Positions 27,292 to 36,916 are shown, counted from the first letter of the stretch. The stretch: 64,000 nucleotides of DNA from Bacteroidales bacterium (GCA_017442315.1 JAFRZX010000048.1:1-64000); one strand, 5' to 3'. Notes: a model not told the origin generated them from the sequence alone. Numbers and translations: made by a program.

Positions 27292-29088
27292 CTATTTGAA
27301 CATCTCTCCTATATCTATACTTTGCTCAAGTTCCGTCATTTCCGGTATATCAATGAGCATTGTCCCATCCTCAAGTTTATAGAAACGCACTTTTTCCGGT
27401 TGTTTGTGTTCAAGGAGGATACCTGTATCAACCAATCCGTTGCGGTTCAGGTCTTCGGTAATACGGATTGAATATTTTCCAGCCTTTATGTATGGGAAAA
27501 GTAGCGTGGTGTCCTTGTCAATGACGAATGTTCTCAGAACCTTGTCGCGCTTTTCATTGAGAAGGTCTACAATGTATTTGTTAGCGACATTACTCAGTAT
27601 GAGAGATATGCTACTGAGCTTATCATCATTCGGAAGACTGACCTTCACTTCACTACTGTCATTGTAGAATCCGTTGATATCCTTGAATTTGCGATGTGGA
27701 AACTTCAGGAAATATTCATATCCAGGAAGCATTTCGACCATAGGACGGATGACGTATTTTCTCAGATTCAGCGAATCCTGCGTGACTGTGTATTTTTCTT
27801 TGAATTCCTGCTGCTTAGGATTGAGGTATCTGAATGTCAGCGAATCAAATCCATCCTCTACAAGAGGGTATGTAAACTCAACTATAAAACCATCCTGTTC
27901 TATAGTTTCAGGAGCAGCTTCCACCTTGAACACCGCTGTAGTGTCTTCCTTCTTGATATTCTTCATTGAACTCTTTCCGGCAGAGGCCTTCTTCGGCTTG
28001 CTGAGTCTGATTTCTTCTGTGAAGCTGTTGAGCAGGCCTAGCGTATCAGTCTTCATATAATTTACATAAAGATAGAAGGTGTCAGGCTGAGGCTTCGGAT
28101 CGTTCACCCATATCTCAAGACTGTCCTTTACAAGATTGAACTGGGTTATGATCTTGTCTGATGGTACACCGCGTATCCAGAGCGAATCTATCTGGGCATA
28201 AGGAGCCATGAATGTTATATATGCAGTCCTTTCTCCTATACGTTCCTTATTGACAATGAGTTGCTTGCTTGGCTTCTCCCGGAACATGTTCATTTCCACA
28301 TTGGTCTTCCTCGCAAGGCAGTTCAAAGTGTCCTTCATATCAAACTTATGCAGTTCAGGTAGAGAGTCTGCAACAACTGTCATCGGACGTATAAGAGTAT
28401 CTAGAAAAGCAATCTTTTCAGTTTCCGGATCATATTTGTTGTTGTTGTTTTCATCAAAAACTGCATACATCCTGTATATTGTATCCTGTATGTTACGCAG
28501 GCAGAAGAATCCCCAGTCATCTGTCTTTATTGCAGCATCAGGCCTTCTGAGAAAAACCGCTGAATCTGCTTGGTCCTTGTAGAGCATGACGGTTGCTCCT
28601 TTAATCGGCTGTAATGTATTGCAGTCCTGCACAACACCTGTAAGCATCATGGAATCAATCTTCTCTCCAGTAGAGAAGACCAGTGTGTATCCGGGGAACA
28701 TGTTGCCTTCATTATTGTCTGCAATGGCATTGGTCACATCGAGGGTATAGGTCTTGTTGGAATCAAGGTCCTCCTCAAAATACACTATGACGCTTTTCCC
28801 TTTGATCTTGTGCAGAGGTGTCTTCTCCTGAGGAGGGGAGAGATACAGACTCTTCGGGTCCTTTACAACTACATATTCATTGAACTCCAATTCCAGTCTG
28901 GTCTTATGGCGCGGAACCATTGTCATGCCTTGAACAGGATTAAGTTCAGTGATAAGAGGTGGAATGGTATCTTTCGGACCTCCGCTTGGTGGGGTTGTCG
29001 TATTGGCACAAGAATGTGAGAACATGATTGTTCCCAATATTAAGCCGACAGGTATCGCCGGCAGTAGCTTATGTAGTTTGCTTTTCAT
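27292..29088 (-). CDS. Ig-like (SbsA/Big_5-type) domain lipoprotein
   Basis: A 598-residue lipoprotein. The N-terminus MKSKLHKLLPAIPVGLILGT leads to a lipobox ending SHSC, then ANTTTPPSGGPKDTIPPLI, the typical start of Bacteroidota proteins with a bacterial Ig-like 5 domain. Residues ~40-135 are that domain (LELEFNEYVVVKDP, TYTLDVTNAIADNNEGN). A carboxypeptidase-regulatory-like part follows (LTGVVQDCNTLQPIKGATVMLY) and then several beta-rich segments. It is conserved next to rel/spoT-type genes in this phylum as far as I recall. The role is unknown; an envelope scaffold is plausible. Confidence 0.82.
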   Translation of the reverse strand: MKSKLHKLLPAIPVGLILGTIMFSHSCANTTTPPSGGPKDTIPPLITELNPVQGMTMVPRHKTRLELEFNEYVVVKDPKSLYLSPPQEKTPLHKIKGKSVIVYFEEDLDSNKTYTLDVTNAIADNNEGNMFPGYTLVFSTGEKIDSMMLTGVVQDCNTLQPIKGATVMLYKDQADSAVFLRRPDAAIKTDDWGFFCLRNIQDTIYRMYAVFDENNNNKYDPETEKIAFLDTLIRPMTVVADSLPELHKFDMKDTLNCLARKTNVEMNMFREKPSKQLIVNKERIGERTAYITFMAPYAQIDSLWIRGVPSDKIITQFNLVKDSLEIWVNDPKPQPDTFYLYVNYMKTDTLGLLNSFTEEIRLSKPKKASAGKSSMKNIKKEDTTAVFKVEAAPETIEQDGFIVEFTYPLVEDGFDSLTFRYLNPKQQEFKEKYTVTQDSLNLRKYVIRPMVEMLPGYEYFLKFPHRKFKDINGFYNDSSEVKVSLPNDDKLSSISLILSNVANKYIVDLLNEKRDKVLRTFVIDKDTTLLFPYIKAGKYSIRITEDLNRNGLVDTGILLEHKQPEKVRFYKLEDGTMLIDIPEMTELEQSIDIGEMFK

Positions 29089-29098
29089 TACAAGTAAT

Positions 29099-31336
29099 TT
29101 ACAGTTCTGTTCTTATTACACTCTGTATTCCTTCTATCTTCTGAAGCTTTTTCGTCAGTTTTTCAAGATCTCCCATATCGTGTACATAAAGGTCGATATG
29201 GCCGTCAAATACGCCGTTTTCTGTGCTGAGGCTGAACTTTCTTATGTTTACGCTCATCACAAATGAAATATATCTGGTTATGTCATTTATTATACCGATT
29301 CTGTCGAATCCCTTAAGTGAAAGACGCACCAGATATGACAGGTTCTGACTTTTCGCATGCTCCCATTCAGGTATGACGATCTTGTCACCGAATTTGGACG
29401 CGAGATTGTTGGCTATGTCACAAGTCCTTTTATGTACGGTCACAGTGTTGTCGGAGCCCAGAAAACCAACGACACTGTCGCCTGGAATAGGATTACAGCA
29501 GGAAGCAATGACATATCTGTGATCTGAAGCACCATCTTCCTTTATGACGAACTTGTCTTTTCTGGCTTTTGGCCTGAGCCATGGAAATATCCATGAACTT
29601 TCTCTTTTCTTCTGTTCGCGGACTTTGCTCAGAACATCTTTCAAGGTATTGAGCTTGATTATACCGGCACCTATTCTGAAGTAAAGTTCATCCGGTTTTG
29701 AATCAAAAACTTCATATCCTTCCATCAACATATTGATGGTCTTGTCACCTGTGTTGTATCCGATTGCCTCCAGTTGCTCAAATAGCATCTTCTTACCTAT
29801 TCTTATGCTTTCATGTCGTTCACTCCGGAGATAGTCCATAACGATGCCTCTTGCCTTGCGAGTCTTGAGGAATTGAAGCCATTCACGCTTAGGTGACTCA
29901 TTTTCTGCCGTAATTATTTCGACCTGATCACCGGTCTTGAGCACATATGACAAGGAAACAAGTCTGAGATTGACTTTTGCTGCGATGGCCTTATTACCGA
30001 TATGAGTATGTATTGAATATGCGAAATCAAGTGCTGTCGCCCCCTTTTCAATGCTTCTCTGTTCTCCTTTTGGCGTAAAGACCATTATATCTGTCTTAAT
30101 AAGGTCGTTGTGGATCATATCAAGAAGGTCAAGTGCATTCACATCCGGGTTCACAAGAATGTCCTTCACTTTACTGATCCACTTGTCCATCTCGCTCTCA
30201 TTCTCATCTGCAAACCCGTCTTTCTTGTATGCCCAGTGTGCAGCAATTCCTTTTTCGGCGATTTCATTCATCCTGCGTGACCGTATCTGCACCTCCACCC
30301 ATATGCCGGTGTGACTCATAAGCGTGCAATGAAGTGCTTCGTATCCGTTATTCTTCGGATAATTCACCCAATCCCGCACTCGGTCTGATTTATACCTGTA
30401 TATTCCGGTAATAATAGAGAAAATATGATAGCACTGCTCCCTTTCCTTTTCTTTGGTTTCCTGTGCAAGATCGAAGATTATCCTTACTGCATACAGGTCG
30501 TATATCTGGTCAAAGGCAATATTCTTCGTATTCATCTTATTCCATATGGAATACGGAGTCTTTACCCTTTTCTTTATTTCAAAATCGAATCCGGCAGCTT
30601 TGAGCGCTTCGTCAATCGGTGCAATAAAATCATTGATTTCCTGATCCTTGTTGTGTATGTTGCGATTGATGTTGGCCGTGATCTCATTAAAGGCTTTAGG
30701 CTCCTTGAAACGCAGCCAGATGTCCTCCATCTCGGATTTTACGCTGTACAAGCCGAGCCTATGGGCAAGCGGTATGAATATGAACATGGTCTCGCTGAGA
30801 ATCTTGTCGCGCTTGTGCTCCGGCATGAATTCAATTGTACGACAGTTATGAAGACGGTCAGCAAGCTTTATCAGCACTACGCGCACGTCATCATTAAGCG
30901 TAAGAAGAATGCGCTTGAAATTCTCGGCCTGCATGCTTTTCTGCTGAGCCTTGTCTTCATTATCAAGAACAGTCTTGATTTTGGTCAGGCCTTCTACCAG
31001 AGTCGCCACCTTGTCTCCGAAGAGGTTTCGCAGATCATCCACGGTATAGTCAGTATCTTCAACGACGTCATGAAGCAACGCAGCCACAATGGATTTGTAT
31101 CCAAGTCCGATATTGCTTACCACAATTTTCGCGACAGCAATAGGATGGAGTATATATGGCTCACCTGATCGTCTCCTTATTCCTTTATGAGCTTCATTCG
31201 CGAAATCAAAAGCTTTCTGGATGATGTCAAGCTCTGATTCATCATTGCATCTTTTCCTTGCCGCCTCTTTCAGATCGGCATAATCTCTTGCGATGACTTC
31301 ATAGTCCTGCTGGTTGAATTCAGATACCTTACCCAT
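29099..31336 (-). CDS. rel: Bifunctional (p)ppGpp synthetase/hydrolase (RelA/SpoT family)
   Basis: A 745-residue stringent-response enzyme that makes and degrades (p)ppGpp. The order is: HD hydrolase domain (~40-200) with YILHPIAVAKIV and the intact LLHDVVEDTDYT site; synthetase domain (~230-370) with YSIWNKMNTK, IYDLYAVRIIFD and EVQIRSRRMNEIAEKGIAAHW; TGS domain (DIMVFTPKGEQRSIEKGATALDFAYSIH); helical and Cys-containing linker (RYVIASCCNPIPGDSVVGF); and a C-terminal ACT domain. Both catalytic sites look functional. It lies in the middle of the seven-gene ligA-ispG operon. Confidence 0.96.
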   Translation of the reverse strand: MGKVSEFNQQDYEVIARDYADLKEAARKRCNDESELDIIQKAFDFANEAHKGIRRRSGEPYILHPIAVAKIVVSNIGLGYKSIVAALLHDVVEDTDYTVDDLRNLFGDKVATLVEGLTKIKTVLDNEDKAQQKSMQAENFKRILLTLNDDVRVVLIKLADRLHNCRTIEFMPEHKRDKILSETMFIFIPLAHRLGLYSVKSEMEDIWLRFKEPKAFNEITANINRNIHNKDQEINDFIAPIDEALKAAGFDFEIKKRVKTPYSIWNKMNTKNIAFDQIYDLYAVRIIFDLAQETKEKEREQCYHIFSIITGIYRYKSDRVRDWVNYPKNNGYEALHCTLMSHTGIWVEVQIRSRRMNEIAEKGIAAHWAYKKDGFADENESEMDKWISKVKDILVNPDVNALDLLDMIHNDLIKTDIMVFTPKGEQRSIEKGATALDFAYSIHTHIGNKAIAAKVNLRLVSLSYVLKTGDQVEIITAENESPKREWLQFLKTRKARGIVMDYLRSERHESIRIGKKMLFEQLEAIGYNTGDKTINMLMEGYEVFDSKPDELYFRIGAGIIKLNTLKDVLSKVREQKKRESSWIFPWLRPKARKDKFVIKEDGASDHRYVIASCCNPIPGDSVVGFLGSDNTVTVHKRTCDIANNLASKFGDKIVIPEWEHAKSQNLSYLVRLSLKGFDRIGIINDITRYISFVMSVNIRKFSLSTENGVFDGHIDLYVHDMGDLEKLTKKLQKIEGIQSVIRTEL

Positions 31337-31360
31337 ATATAAGAAATTTCTTAAATCATT

Positions 31361-32284
31361 CTAATCTACATTATAACTGTCAACATGCTGGAATGCATAG
31401 GAGAGTTCAGCACCTATCAGGATTATGAACCACCCCACGTTCAGCCAGATCATGAACAATGGAACTGCTGCAAATGCACCATATATGGCATTCAATCTGG
31501 TTACAAGTACCTGCGTTTCGAGATAAAGATATTGCATCAATGTAAATGCAATTCCCGATACGGCAGCAGCCCTTAATGCATTTGAGTAATCGACTTTTGC
31601 ATTAGGGATGAACTTGTACATGGCAGAAAACGTAAAACACGCTATTGTTGCAAAGATCACCCAAGTGAAGATTGTCTTGAATGTTGTCATCGAATCCATG
31701 TCCAGTCCAAGATATTCCAGTGAGTGGGAATATACGAATGTTCCTGCAAAAAAGACAAGGACTATGAAAGGTGCAATCAAAAGCATCGCAATCACATATG
31801 ACATACGTTTGAATATATTTCTTGACTTATGCACCCGCCATACGTTATTGAACACGCGTTCGACTGACAGCATCATCCATATGACGATCCAGACAAAAAG
31901 CAAAGCACTGAGCATACCCATCAGGCCACTTTGTGCAGTATCTATTATGTTCTGCGAGAATGCAAGAAGCATGTCTATGAGTTCCTGTGAATTTGTAAAG
32001 TAACCATAGAGAAATTCCTTCAGTTTTTCTGCCAGCCCCAGGCCACCGGTCACGGCAAATACTATTGCTATGAAAGGAACTACAGACATTGTACTGAAAA
32101 AACTGAGGGCAACTGCCTGGAAACCGATCTTTTCACTGGAGAATGTGCGTATTGTTATCATGAGCACCTTCATGTACTTTACAAAACGCGCCTTTGCCCT
32201 TGAAAGCTCTTCCAGTTCCAAGGTCCAGATGTCTTCTCTGAAGAAACGTTTCAGACGATATGTCCTATGCCTGATATTGCGCAT
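31361..32284 (-). CDS. YihY/BrkB-family membrane protein
   Basis: A 307-residue integral membrane protein of the YihY (virulence factor BrkB) family. The typical pattern is present: a basic N-terminus, then ALSFFSTMSVVPFIAIVFAV, an amphipathic stretch, and five more membrane segments ending with ALRAAAVSGIAFTLMQYLYL and YGAFAAVPLFMIWLNVGWFIILIGAELSYAF. The signature PLFMIWLNVGWFIILIGAE matches the family. It may transport lipids or other small molecules; the function is not settled. It lies in the ligA-rel operon with 6- and 24-base gaps. Confidence 0.9.
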   Translation of the reverse strand: MRNIRHRTYRLKRFFREDIWTLELEELSRAKARFVKYMKVLMITIRTFSSEKIGFQAVALSFFSTMSVVPFIAIVFAVTGGLGLAEKLKEFLYGYFTNSQELIDMLLAFSQNIIDTAQSGLMGMLSALLFVWIVIWMMLSVERVFNNVWRVHKSRNIFKRMSYVIAMLLIAPFIVLVFFAGTFVYSHSLEYLGLDMDSMTTFKTIFTWVIFATIACFTFSAMYKFIPNAKVDYSNALRAAAVSGIAFTLMQYLYLETQVLVTRLNAIYGAFAAVPLFMIWLNVGWFIILIGAELSYAFQHVDSYNVD

Positions 32285-32290
32285 GCTCCA

Positions 32291-32653
32291 TTACTTAATT
32301 TTTGACAGAAATCTATCCGGATCTATGATGAATCTTTCATGAGTTCCCTCACCAAGAAGTCCCTGGGCGTCAGATACACTTACCCTGAATGTAAGTCTTC
32401 GACCATCAATTTCAATGATCTCTGCAGTCGAAGTAACCTCAGTACCGACCTTGCATGCGCGAAGATGCGAAATATTCACCTTTGTGCCGACTGTCTTGTC
32501 TCCGTTCATGGCAGCCAGTTCGTATGATGTCTTTTCCATAAGACATATCATCGATGGGGTAGAGTATACCGGGAGTCCTCCTGATCCAAGAACCTCTGCA
32601 GTATCTTCATGTGTGACAACGTGTCTGAGTATATGCTTTTCTCCTGTTTTCAT
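32291..32653 (-). CDS. Hotdog-fold thioesterase (FlK-like)
   Basis: A 120-residue protein with the hotdog pattern: VVTHEDTAEVLGSGGLPVYSTPSMICLMEKTSYEL (central helix), then GTKVNISHLRACKVGTEVTSTAEI and LTFRVSVSDAQGLLGEGTHERFII. It resembles fluoroacetyl-CoA-type thioesterases, with Thr, Glu and His positions in the expected places. The physiological acyl-CoA substrate is unknown. It is separated by 8 bases from ligA and by 6 bases from YihY, so it belongs to the same operon. Confidence 0.88.
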   Translation of the reverse strand: MKTGEKHILRHVVTHEDTAEVLGSGGLPVYSTPSMICLMEKTSYELAAMNGDKTVGTKVNISHLRACKVGTEVTSTAEIIEIDGRRLTFRVSVSDAQGLLGEGTHERFIIDPDRFLSKIK

Positions 32654-32661
32654 CGTTCTGA

Positions 32662-34800
32662 TTAAAATAAGGTCAATTGTTCGTTAAGAAGATAATCATT
32701 TGTTTCATCCGATTTATCCGGAATCTGTCCGATGATGTGCATGAATCTGACTTCATCAATAACCTGTACACCAAGTGATTCAGCTTTCCTGAGTTTCTCC
32801 GGACCGGCCTTTTCTCCTGCCAGAAGATATGAGGTCTTTCCGCTGATGCTGCTACTGTTCTTTCCTCCGTGCGTTTCAATGAGCTTCTTCATATGGTCTC
32901 TTGGTATGCTGAAATTGCCGGAGATCACAATAGTCTTACCTTCAAGGGAATCTGACAGCTTCTCCTTGACTGCATCCGTTGCAAATCTCAATCCTGATGA
33001 TTTGAGCCTGGTGATGATTTCAATGTTGACTTCATCTGAAAACCATTCCTTTATACTGTCTGCAATGACCTCTCCGATATCGTCTGTCGCAAGAAGCTCC
33101 TCACGACTTGCTGACGCCAGTGAATCTATATTTCCGAAATGTCTTGCAAGGGATTTTGCTGTTGTCTCTCCGATATGCCTGATACCTAAGGCATACAGAA
33201 CTTTTTCAAAAGGTGTTTCAAGCGAATCTTGCAGGCTGTTCAGGAACCTTTCCGCAGACCGTTCTTTCCATCCGTCCAACATAAGAAGATGCTCTTTCTT
33301 CAACTCATAGAAGTCAGCGACATTCCATACAAGTCCCTTGTTGAAGAGTTGCTCAACTGTTGAGTCACCTGCTATCACATTCATGGCCTTCCTGCTGAGA
33401 AAATGAACCAGTTTGCCCTTGATCTGGGTCGGACATCCGCTTTGATTAGGGCAGAAGGATCGTGCCTCTTCTTCATCCTTTACCAGAGGAGTACCGCAGT
33501 CCGGACAGAATTCAGGGAAATGAGGCTGGGCTGCATCTGGACATCTTCTCCCAGGGTCCACTCCGGTTATCTTCGGGATTATCTCTCCTCCTTTCTCAAC
33601 ATAGACATAATCACCGATATGAATGTCAAGCAAATGCATCTGATCGGAATTATGCAGTGAAGCTCTCTTGACAACAGTACCGCTGAGCTGCACAGGTTCG
33701 AGGTTCGCAACAGGCGTTACCGCACCTGTCCTGCCGACCTGATAATCTATCGAAACAAGTCTCGTAAGAGCCTGCTCCGCCTTGAACTTATATGCTACAG
33801 CCCATCTTGGAACCTTGGATGTATAGCCCAATTCCGTATGATATGGTATCTCGTTTACCTTGATTACAATTCCATCTGTGGCGAACGGAAGGTTTTTTCG
33901 CTCAGTATCCCAATATGTTATGAAGTCCCTGATATCTTCAATGGAAGTGCAGATGTTTCGTTTGTCTGAGACTGGAAGTCCCCAAGATGCCACTGTATCA
34001 AGCGCTTGCGCATGTGTCTGAAAATTCAGGTCTTCACCTAGCACATGATAAAGCGTACATTCAAGTCCTCTTTCAGCAACCGCATTGCTGTCAATCAGCT
34101 TCAATGACCCGGATGCAGCATTGCGTGGATTTGCAAATGGTGTTTCCTCTTCTTTGATACGGACTTCATTGAGTCTGTCGAATGCCTCCCATGGCATATA
34201 AATCTCACCTCTGATCTCAAATTCCTTCGGCCATGGATATGGATTGCTTCTGGTAGGCGTGAAATCTGCCGGCATCTTCAATACTTGAGGTATATTGGAG
34301 ATCCTCTTGACATTTTCGGTGACATCATCTCCCACAGTACCGTCTCCTCTAGTCAATGCTCTGTACAATCTGCCATTGCGATAGGTCAGACATATGGCTG
34401 TCCCGTCAAACTTAAGCTCACAACTGAAAGTACATACATTACCGATTCCTTTTGCGACTCTGTCGGCAAATGCCTGGATTTCCGAAATGTCATATGTATT
34501 AGCCAGAGAAAGCATAGGATATCGGTGAGGATATTGCTCGAATTCCCTTTTAGCTCCATTCACACCGATTGATCCGGATGCTGGAACAGGATTAAAGAGA
34601 TCGCTGCCGACTTTTCCGGTAGGGGAGTCAGCTGACTTGAGGTCAGGATAGTCCTTTTCAAGACTTTCCAGTTCCTTCATGAGCATGTCAAACTCATAAT
34701 CGGAAATCGTCGGAGCATTGTCTACATAATACCTCTTGTTGGCATCGTTGATCAACTCCGTCAGCTCTTGTATTCTTTTATATGCCTGTGTTTTTTCCAT
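32662..34800 (-). CDS. ligA: NAD-dependent DNA ligase LigA
   Basis: A 712-residue enzyme that seals nicks in replication and repair using NAD. The Ia domain opens the protein. The adenylation domain has the nucleophile Lys130 in ELKFDGTAICLTY and RGDGTVGDDVTENV. The OB fold (GRTGAVTPVANLEPVQLSGT), a four-Cys zinc finger (CPDCGTPL, FCPNQSGCPTQ), helix-hairpin-helix repeats, and a C-terminal BRCT domain (KTIVISGNFSIPRDHMKKLI) follow. An extra segment near residues 70-88 is longer than in common relatives. It is the first gene of a seven-gene operon with its own promoter. Confidence 0.97.
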   Translation of the reverse strand: MEKTQAYKRIQELTELINDANKRYYVDNAPTISDYEFDMLMKELESLEKDYPDLKSADSPTGKVGSDLFNPVPASGSIGVNGAKREFEQYPHRYPMLSLANTYDISEIQAFADRVAKGIGNVCTFSCELKFDGTAICLTYRNGRLYRALTRGDGTVGDDVTENVKRISNIPQVLKMPADFTPTRSNPYPWPKEFEIRGEIYMPWEAFDRLNEVRIKEEETPFANPRNAASGSLKLIDSNAVAERGLECTLYHVLGEDLNFQTHAQALDTVASWGLPVSDKRNICTSIEDIRDFITYWDTERKNLPFATDGIVIKVNEIPYHTELGYTSKVPRWAVAYKFKAEQALTRLVSIDYQVGRTGAVTPVANLEPVQLSGTVVKRASLHNSDQMHLLDIHIGDYVYVEKGGEIIPKITGVDPGRRCPDAAQPHFPEFCPDCGTPLVKDEEEARSFCPNQSGCPTQIKGKLVHFLSRKAMNVIAGDSTVEQLFNKGLVWNVADFYELKKEHLLMLDGWKERSAERFLNSLQDSLETPFEKVLYALGIRHIGETTAKSLARHFGNIDSLASASREELLATDDIGEVIADSIKEWFSDEVNIEIITRLKSSGLRFATDAVKEKLSDSLEGKTIVISGNFSIPRDHMKKLIETHGGKNSSSISGKTSYLLAGEKAGPEKLRKAESLGVQVIDEVRFMHIIGQIPDKSDETNDYLLNEQLTLF

Positions 34801-34815
34801 TGCAAAAATAACTTA

Positions 34816-34846
34816 CAAATTTACTATATTCTTTCGATTTCTGCAA
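34816..34846 (-). promoter_or_regulatory. ligA operon promoter
   Basis: On the minus strand: TTG at 34846-34844, a 20-base spacer, then TAAATTTG at 34823-34816. The -7 element ends 15 bases before the ligA start, leaving a very short leader. Confidence 0.65.
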
Positions 34847-34881
34847 TATGAAAACCACTCCTGTATGCGTTGTAAGGATTT

Positions 34882-34913
34882 TTTGTATTTTAAAGTGAAA
34901 TATAATAAATTTG
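34882..34913 (+). promoter_or_regulatory. Phosphofructokinase promoter
   Basis: TTTG at 34882-34885, a 20-base spacer, then TAAATTTG at 34906-34913. An almost perfect match to the Bacteroidota consensus, 76 bases before the start. Confidence 0.75.
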
Positions 34914-34989
34914 CGCCGCATTATGCCATGTAGAGGCACATGCCTGAAAGAACATTAGAATACAAGTATAAATTTAATTTGCAGAAAAA

Positions 34990-36225
34990 ATGAAAGATGC
35001 AGTTATCATTCTATGCGGTGGCGGTCCGGCACCGGGAATGAATTCAGTTTCAATGAGTGTTGCAAAGACATTCCTTACAAAAGGTTTCAGAGTAATCGGT
35101 CTTCACGGCGGTTATTCAGGACTTTTCAGCAAGAATGCACGCACTGAAGACCTCACTTTCTTCATTGCTGACCGTTACTTCAACAGAGGTGGTTCATACC
35201 TTGAAATGAGCCGTTTCAAACCAACTGACAAGGACTTCGAGGAGAACTTCAACCTTGACCTTTTCAAGGACAACAACATCAAGCTTCTCGTAACCATAGG
35301 AGGTGATGATACAGCTTCAACAGCAAACCGTATCTCAAAATTCCTCGCAGCAAAGGGGTATCCTATCGCAAATATCCACTGTCCTAAGACAATCGATAAC
35401 GACCTTCCACTTCCTGCCAACGCACCTACATTCGGCTACAATTCTGCAAAGAACGAAGGAGCTCACCTTGCACGCACTGTATACGAAGATGCACGCACAT
35501 CAGGTAACTGGCTGGTAATCTCAGCAATGGGTCGTACATGCGGAAGTCTTGCTTTAGGTATCGGTGAGGCTACTCACTGCCCTATGACAATCATCCCGGA
35601 GATGTTCAACAAGACTGAGATCTGCCTTGACAAGGTTGTGAAGCTTTCTATCTCTGCAATCCTCAAGAGAAAGGTTATGGGCATCAACTACGGTACTATC
35701 GTAGCTGCCGAGGGCCTCTTCCACGAGTTCAAGGCTGAGGAGATGGAAGCTGCAGGCGTACACTTCTCATATGACGACCACGGACATCCGGAACTCGGTA
35801 AGGTTTCCAAGGCAGTCCTCTTCAATGACCTTCTCGAAGCAGAATTCAAGAAGATCGGTCTTAAGGTTAAGAGCCGTCCTGTAGAAATCGGTTATGACGT
35901 TCGTTGCCAGGATCCTGTTGCTTACGATGTAACTTATTGTACAGAGCTTGCAATGGGTGTCTATCAGCTTTACAGCGAAGGTAAGACAGGCTGCATGGTA
36001 TACGTAGATTCATATGGCAACGTATCTCCACTCTACCTTGCTGACCTTCAGGATCCTACAACAGGTAAGATTCCTCCACGCGTAGTTGACATCAACTCTG
36101 GTACAGCTCAGAACTACTACAACTACATCGCTCACTACGTAACCCCAGAGGATTACGAAGCTGTCAAGGCTCTCGGCATCGAGAACCCAGAGGCATACGA
36201 CTTCAGGAAGATTCTGGAGTGGTAA
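34990..36225 (+). CDS. 6-phosphofructokinase, probably pyrophosphate-dependent
   Basis: A 411-residue glycolytic enzyme phosphorylating fructose 6-phosphate. Key residues point to pyrophosphate as donor: GGDD at 104-107, where ATP enzymes have GGDG, and PKTIDND at 132-138, where ATP enzymes have PGTIDND. MGRTCGSLALGIG and the substrate-binding EMFNKTEICLDK region follow. In the PPi enzymes these two changes block the ATP alpha-phosphate; this is established for the family. The reaction would be reversible. Codon choice is narrow (CGT, AAC, ATC), suggesting strong expression. It is monocistronic, with a strong promoter and two hairpins after the stop. Confidence 0.9.
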   Translation: MKDAVIILCGGGPAPGMNSVSMSVAKTFLTKGFRVIGLHGGYSGLFSKNARTEDLTFFIADRYFNRGGSYLEMSRFKPTDKDFEENFNLDLFKDNNIKLLVTIGGDDTASTANRISKFLAAKGYPIANIHCPKTIDNDLPLPANAPTFGYNSAKNEGAHLARTVYEDARTSGNWLVISAMGRTCGSLALGIGEATHCPMTIIPEMFNKTEICLDKVVKLSISAILKRKVMGINYGTIVAAEGLFHEFKAEEMEAAGVHFSYDDHGHPELGKVSKAVLFNDLLEAEFKKIGLKVKSRPVEIGYDVRCQDPVAYDVTYCTELAMGVYQLYSEGKTGCMVYVDSYGNVSPLYLADLQDPTTGKIPPRVVDINSGTAQNYYNYIAHYVTPEDYEAVKALGIENPEAYDFRKILEW

Positions 36226-36230
36226 TATGA

Positions 36231-36261
36231 CGTCTTCCCTGATCAGAGCAGGGAATCGACG
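36231..36261 (+). terminator. Hairpin after phosphofructokinase
   Basis: TTCCCTG-N7-CAGGGAA (36235-36255) with additional pairing of flanking CGT and ACG. It lacks a long T-tract and may act with the second hairpin just downstream. Confidence 0.5.
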
Positions 36262-36291
36262 GTCTCCTTTCTGGCACTTATATCAGATTTT

Positions 36292-36339
36292 ATGCAGCGT
36301 GGGTACACGGATTGGCTGTTCCGTGTACCCACGCTGCAT
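36292..36339. terminator. Bidirectional terminator, phosphofructokinase / GNAT
   Basis: A perfect 19-base GC-rich stem (36292-36310 and 36321-36339) with a 10-base loop, followed by TTGT. It separates two convergent genes. Confidence 0.8.
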
Positions 36340-36358
36340 TTGTAAATAATCATATCCT

Positions 36359-36916
36359 CTAAAGGATTCTGACCATATGTTTCATAGTGTGTCCGAAAAA
36401 GTCCTTGTCATCGATATACCTGAAGCCAAGCCTAGCATATAGTGCTTCTGCTTTCGGTTTATCCACATCCACTATCAGTCCAGCCACTTTGTGCCCTGAC
36501 GATGCTGCTCGTTCACACTGCGCTTCAAAGAGTAGAGTTGCTATACCCTGACCCCTATAATCAGGAAGTACTCCTACAGAGTCCAGATAAAACTCTCCGG
36601 CCTCGGTCTCCTTCAGGTTGGCAAAGCCGGAATTTTCTCCAAGGGTATCCACTATCGGCTGTTTAAGCCTCGTATAATCTGCACCGTCGTATGCACACAT
36701 AGCTCCTACGACCTGGCCGTCGATCTCTGCCACAAGCGTGTTTTCATAACTGTAGACAGTATCCTCTCTTGCCGCTATACATGTTATGGACGCGTGAAGC
36801 TGATTGAATGATACACCGTTGGATTCCAGTATTTCTTCAACCGGCCATGCCATCATAAATAGTTCGGCAATCTGTGATGCATCTTCCTTTCGTGCCTTTC
36901 TGATTATTTTTCTCAT
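36359..36916 (-). CDS. GNAT-family N-acetyltransferase
   Basis: A 185-residue acetyl-CoA-dependent transferase. Motif A is clear (LDSVGVLPDYRGQGIATLLFEAQCERA), preceded by the strand NTLVAEIDGQVVGAMCAY and followed by VDVDKPKAEALYARLGFRYI. The substrate is not predictable; the size and spacing resemble small-molecule or protein acetylators of Bacteroidota. It is the only gene between the terminator at 36292 and a rhodanese lipoprotein upstream on the same strand. Confidence 0.9.
   Translation of the reverse strand: MRKIIRKARKEDASQIAELFMMAWPVEEILESNGVSFNQLHASITCIAAREDTVYSYENTLVAEIDGQVVGAMCAYDGADYTRLKQPIVDTLGENSGFANLKETEAGEFYLDSVGVLPDYRGQGIATLLFEAQCERAASSGHKVAGLIVDVDKPKAEALYARLGFRYIDDKDFFGHTMKHMVRIL

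Noticed and set aside
30425-31168. Open frame of 247 codons on the plus strand opposite rel
   Set aside because: It is antisense to the well-supported stringent-response gene and has no recognisable domain.
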